Shown here: one piece after another, positions 60,285 through 64,000 of the stretch
Layout: each line of letters begins with the position of its first letter
Position numbering within the stretch: position 1 is the stretch's first letter
Source of the DNA: Citrus sinensis
Taxonomy: Eukaryota; Streptophyta; Magnoliopsida; Sapindales; Rutaceae
Assembly (NCBI RefSeq): GCF_022201045.2
Contig: NC_068559.1
Coordinates: 1,302,001 to 1,366,000, forward strand
Reading direction: 5' to 3'
DNA length: 64,000 nt
Notes under the pieces: generated by a model
What the model was told of the DNA's origin: nothing
Database searches by the model: none
Seen by the model: the letters and a program-made list of their open reading frames with translations, nothing else
Position numbers and translations under genes: made by a program

Positions 60285-61840
60285 CATGTGTTTATTCCTT
60301 AACATGTATTTATGAGGCGTGCATTGTTTTTGTTTCGTGAAAAATATACACATTATTATAGTTACTAAGGGAAAAAATTGATATTAACCCATTAAGAAGA
60401 CACCACCAAGTAGTGGCCTAAGTTATAAATTTATTTCAACTTGGGTTTAACTAAAATAATGGATATAAATTGTTATATATAGGAATTTTTTTAAGGACTA
60501 ATATGAACATTGTTTATTATATTATGGATTAAAAAATTAAAAAGCTGTTAAGGACCAATATGAAAAATGTTTATCTATTCTTCACCACTGCCATCAAGAC
60601 ATAAATGATAACACTGTAGTATGAACAATACTATCATTTTTTGTGTGCTATAGTAATATTGTAGTACGAACCGCATTTTTATTTTAATGGTGTTTTCTTA
60701 ATATTCAAATATCAGTGTTCCTCATATAGTACAGTACCTTCGTAGGTGAAAGTTGAGGCTACCAAAAAAAAAAAAAAACCGGAAGTCAAGCAAAGCGAAG
60801 ACCAGCAGTATGTTGAGCTGAAGCGTATAACGATAAGGACTTGGAAACTCAATACTGATCATGGGCCAACATTAATTGCGGCGGTTACAAATTAAAAGGA
60901 TCACATGGAAAATGTCCCAGAAACGGAAGCCCGAGCCCATCACTCTATGATAGGCAATTAGGCATGCCATAATTACTTGCTTTGCTTCGATAGCTCATCG
61001 ACCTACTGAATTTCACTGACATTTCAACAACAAGAAGAGAGCGCAAGCATGCCTTAACATAATTGGTTCGTAAATGCAAGCACATCAACTGTTCAACTTT
61101 GCAATTGCTTCTTCATTCTTCCAAATTCTCCTTCCACATAGCTCCGTGCATTTTTTTTCCTGTTTATGGTCGTCGGAATATTTGAAGTGTTATGACCAAT
61201 TGTAAATGTTAACAGATTGTTGTATTTGATCTTTTATAGGCATCTGTTGAATGCATTATGTCACATCATCTGTCGTTTTAATGTTGTGATCTTTTCATAG
61301 AAACTATATACGTTTATGTTAAAACACAATATCTTTATATATAATTATTTGATAGCATACTGCGTAGAAATCCTTCCAAATTGTTAAAAAATCTTTACAT
61401 ATATCTAAACGCTCCATCAAGATTACCGTACAACAAAAACCAGAATGAAAAACACATCCAAATTTTATACACTTCAAGAAACTTGCGGGCCATTCGTATC
61501 TAGCTCTCTATTTTATTAGCGTAGTCAGATTTCTTTCCAGATATTTGAAATAGAATACGACCCTTTATTAAGAGTTGAGAAATTCAAACAAAGCTCATAT
61601 GAGAAGTTCTAATAAATTTCTAATTATATTATGTTGGTGTAAACATGTAATGTAGCTGAAAATAGAAAGAAACAAACCCAAAGCTATGAGAAGAATTGAA
61701 ATAAATTAATGTGTCGTATACATTAATACACGTAATTACAAGAATATCATACACAAAATGATAATCTTTGTTACCCAAAAGAACAAGACAAGAGGGTTTT
61801 GTTTTGTTCTCGTTCTCGTAGGTGTGTATATATATACGGT
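60285..61840. other. Intergenic, no gene seen
   Basis: AT-rich with a poly-A run near 60762. The right end contains the ATL 3' UTR. No supported gene on either strand. Confidence 0.4.
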
Positions 61841-62326
61841 TTATTGTGTGGTGATGGAGGGAAGAGCTGAGTCAACTCGGAGCGAATTCCTACAAAGCGG
61901 GCAACTCGAGCGAGCACTGAGCCACGCGTCAACACACTCACAGTGATAACAGTGTCGACACTTGGGCAAAATCTTCACTTTATCGCCATCTTCAAAAACA
62001 CCAAGACATATGCAGCACTCACTCTCTTCTTCTTTGTCATCCTTCGTCGACTTTTCTGACCGGTGCAAGATAATCGGTAACGTGTTAATCGTCGTGAGAT
62101 CGAGGCCCCGGGTGAGGGCTTGCTGCTCGCGTGGCACGTCGGGGTTGGAATTTTGGTGGGAGAAACGACGACAGAACCATCGCGCGTAGAGCAAGAGGAA
62201 GCTGGCAAGCAAAACGACGGCGAATACTACGATGATAGAGAAGAGCGTTCGGCCGCGAATTTGGAAGTTGTGCTCGTCCAGTTCCGTGTAGTGCCAGTGA
62301 AAGGGCTGAGATTCTTGCGATGCCAT
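61841..62326 (-). CDS. ATL66: RING-H2 finger E3 ubiquitin ligase, ATL family (ATL66-like)
   Basis: Intronless, 161 residues, as most ATLs are. One membrane segment (about 28-50) is followed by a basic stretch, the GLD motif (Gly74-Leu-Asp76 in TRGLDLTTINTLP) and a RING-H2 domain: Cys104, Cys107, Cys123, His125, His128, Cys131, Cys142, Cys145, with the ATL spacing C-x2-C-x15-C-x-H-x2-H-x2-C-x10-C-x2-C. Trp135 is at the position used to contact E2 enzymes. The N-terminus FHWHYTELDEHNFQIRGRTL and short length point to the ATL66/67 branch. The protein should sit in a membrane with the RING in the cytosol. Close linkage to RPL41 and CHC supports ATL66. Confidence 0.92.
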   Translation of the reverse strand: MASQESQPFHWHYTELDEHNFQIRGRTLFSIIVVFAVVLLASFLLLYARWFCRRFSHQNSNPDVPREQQALTRGLDLTTINTLPIILHRSEKSTKDDKEEESECCICLGVFEDGDKVKILPKCRHCYHCECVDAWLSARSSCPLCRNSLRVDSALPSITTQ

Positions 62327-64000
62327 TGGATTGGCGACTCTTTTTTTGACCCATTGTTTTTTTAACTCTTATTAGCGGTTGGCTATAGCCGTGGTGGCAT
62401 GGTGCTGTGATGGGTTGTACGTTGTGGTACAGGTAATACTTTTACTAAAGCAGCCTCGGGTGTGCAAAAAGAGCAGTCTAGTACTCTAGTTATACACAGT
62501 TTTATAGCTAGCTGACAAAATAAATGATGTGGCGGTGCTTATAAGATAAGATTAGATATATGTTCCTGTAAGAAGGATGGAAGCTGAATCGCATTACAGG
62601 CGCGTGCGCATTTAGAGTTATTAGCATGATCAATTCAGCTGTTACCTTATATTGAGCGCGAATCGAGGTTGAGTTTTAAAAATTACAGTATTAAAGTGTT
62701 TAATAAACACTAATTATTATATCTTAAAAGATTTATTAATATAAATTTTTTATATAATAAAAAAATTATTATATTTTTCATAATTTTATTAAAATTATGA
62801 TTTAAAATTTATATATTATTAAATTTTATTTGATAGTGAATAGTTTATTATTATGAAAAAAAAAATCAATTATGTCACACATGCACGTCAATAGTTTACA
62901 ATGAATCAAACGATGAATAGCATCTTTGATTAACCTGAAAAAATCGCCTTCCTAGTACCAGAATTCTTACGGACAAGCCGAAGCATATGTGCCTTCGATT
63001 TTTTTGTTTTTCATTTCCCGATCTTTTCATTTTCTCTTGTCAGCTACCAATTACATTATTTATTTAGTTAAGTAATTAAGCCTCATAATTTCATATAAAG
63101 AAAATAGATGGTCGTTCATATTGTACAGCAAAAATGAAATTAGGTGAGAGTTGAGACAGTGACCGAGGGAGTGGGATGATCAGGTTTGATTTTATTGGTA
63201 GTCTAATGGACATTCATGGATATTTATAATTCGTCTCTATCTCTCTCTCTTTTCAATCAACGAGCCACTTTCAGTTGAGATTTTGAAAACGAATGTTAGA
63301 TTATATGTATAATGCATTCCTACCAAACTTATTTTCAAGTTTAAGTAAAAGTGCATGCAATTATCCAAATTCAAGTAAATTATATACGTTGATATAAAAT
63401 TATACATTATAAAATATTGGACCATATATACATGGATAGATCTAAAAAATAAGTATGAGATTCAAGTTATGCGCCAATAACTCTTTAATTGAATTTATCG
63501 GTGGCTCCTAACATTATTATTAAGGTACAATATTTAAATTTCCTCAATCAGTAATGATAGATGTTACAAAATTTTATCTCATATTTTATTTTAAATGATC
63601 TGGCATCTGGCGTGCCGTTAAGTAGTTGATAATTTTACATAAATTGTAGATTAATCAATTACATTATCTCATTAACCAGCTGATAAATATCATAATATTT
63701 GTCATGCAGTTTTTGGATAAAATTTTAGGTTGTCTAGGAGTAAACGATCTAAAACTCAGCAAATATTACCATAAAATCTTTCTTTTCTCTTCTAGATTTA
63801 GCATATCCAAAATGATAAGCAGGAGTGGAAGACCATGACAAAGTACCTAGCCCGATTCGTTTAGAAAAGACAAAAATCATTCTTAGTACGGGAATTATAA
63901 ATTAGCTAGCCTTCTTCAATAGTGGGAATATATTGAAGAAAAGTATGATACCCGAGTTCTAATAAATTATGAAGCGCGATGATGATTATTAACTATAAAG
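62327..64000. other. Upstream region of ATL gene and intergenic DNA
   Basis: The first 200-400 bases are the ATL leader and promoter. A CT-rich run (TCTCTCTCTCTC) lies near 63238. The rest is AT-rich with no supported gene up to the window end. Confidence 0.4.

Noticed and set aside
62085-62365. Other-frame readings across the ATL gene
   Set aside because: They overlap the RING-H2 gene, whose frame has all eight zinc ligands.

Overview
The window is nuclear DNA of a flowering plant, almost certainly a eudicot. The genes are split by short AT-rich GT-AG introns, the gene content is plant-specific (an Em-type LEA protein, a clade-B PP2C, an ATL RING-H2 ligase, R2R3-MYB and bHLH factors), and the intergenic DNA is AT-rich and full of small transposons. 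The protein sequences look rosid, perhaps Citrus-like, but that is an impression and not a result.

Layout: the 3' part of APC1 (+, 461-6976); decayed Ty1/copia pieces on both strands (7.6-10.1 kb); an Em/LEA-1 gene (-, 11521-12081) divergent from an intronless ribonucleotide reductase small-subunit gene (+, 13499-14488); a transposon-rich stretch with an F-box pseudogene and two inverted MITE copies (15.4-20 kb); a MAPK-docking PP2C (+, 20809-22338); a 5.6-kb MITE-rich desert; a complete 29-exon clathrin heavy chain gene (+, 28030-39004); ALG11/LEW3 (+, 39997-42826); a two-exon gene for an unrecognised, probably plastid-targeted membrane protein (+, 43449-45015); a bHLH gene (+, 47469-48410); a SINE with an 18-bp target-site duplication (50340-50678); a subgroup-22-like MYB (+, 53790-54647); the 25-residue ribosomal protein eL41 gene (-, 56173-56361); a non-autonomous Ty3-like LTR element (57108-60284); and an ATL66-like RING-H2 ligase (-, 61841-62326). 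All exon chains were joined by hand and keep frame at every junction: CHC 1701 aa, ALG11 464 aa, PP2C 366 aa, bHLH 279 aa, Em 93 aa.

The genes are independent housekeeping and regulatory loci, not an operon-like system. Their order is informative. From memory of Arabidopsis, Em6, PP2C5, LEW3, bHLH51 and RPL41 are consecutive on chromosome 2, and ATL66, RPL41 and CHC1 are consecutive on chromosome 3. This window carries both sets together, as expected of an ancestral segment that was duplicated and fractionated in Arabidopsis. I found no evidence for an undescribed biological system. The most unusual molecular features are three inferred GC-AG introns, the intact SINE insertion, two near-perfect hairpins, a GC-rich triplicated element upstream of the ribonucleotide reductase gene, and an LTR element with an internally duplicated gag segment.
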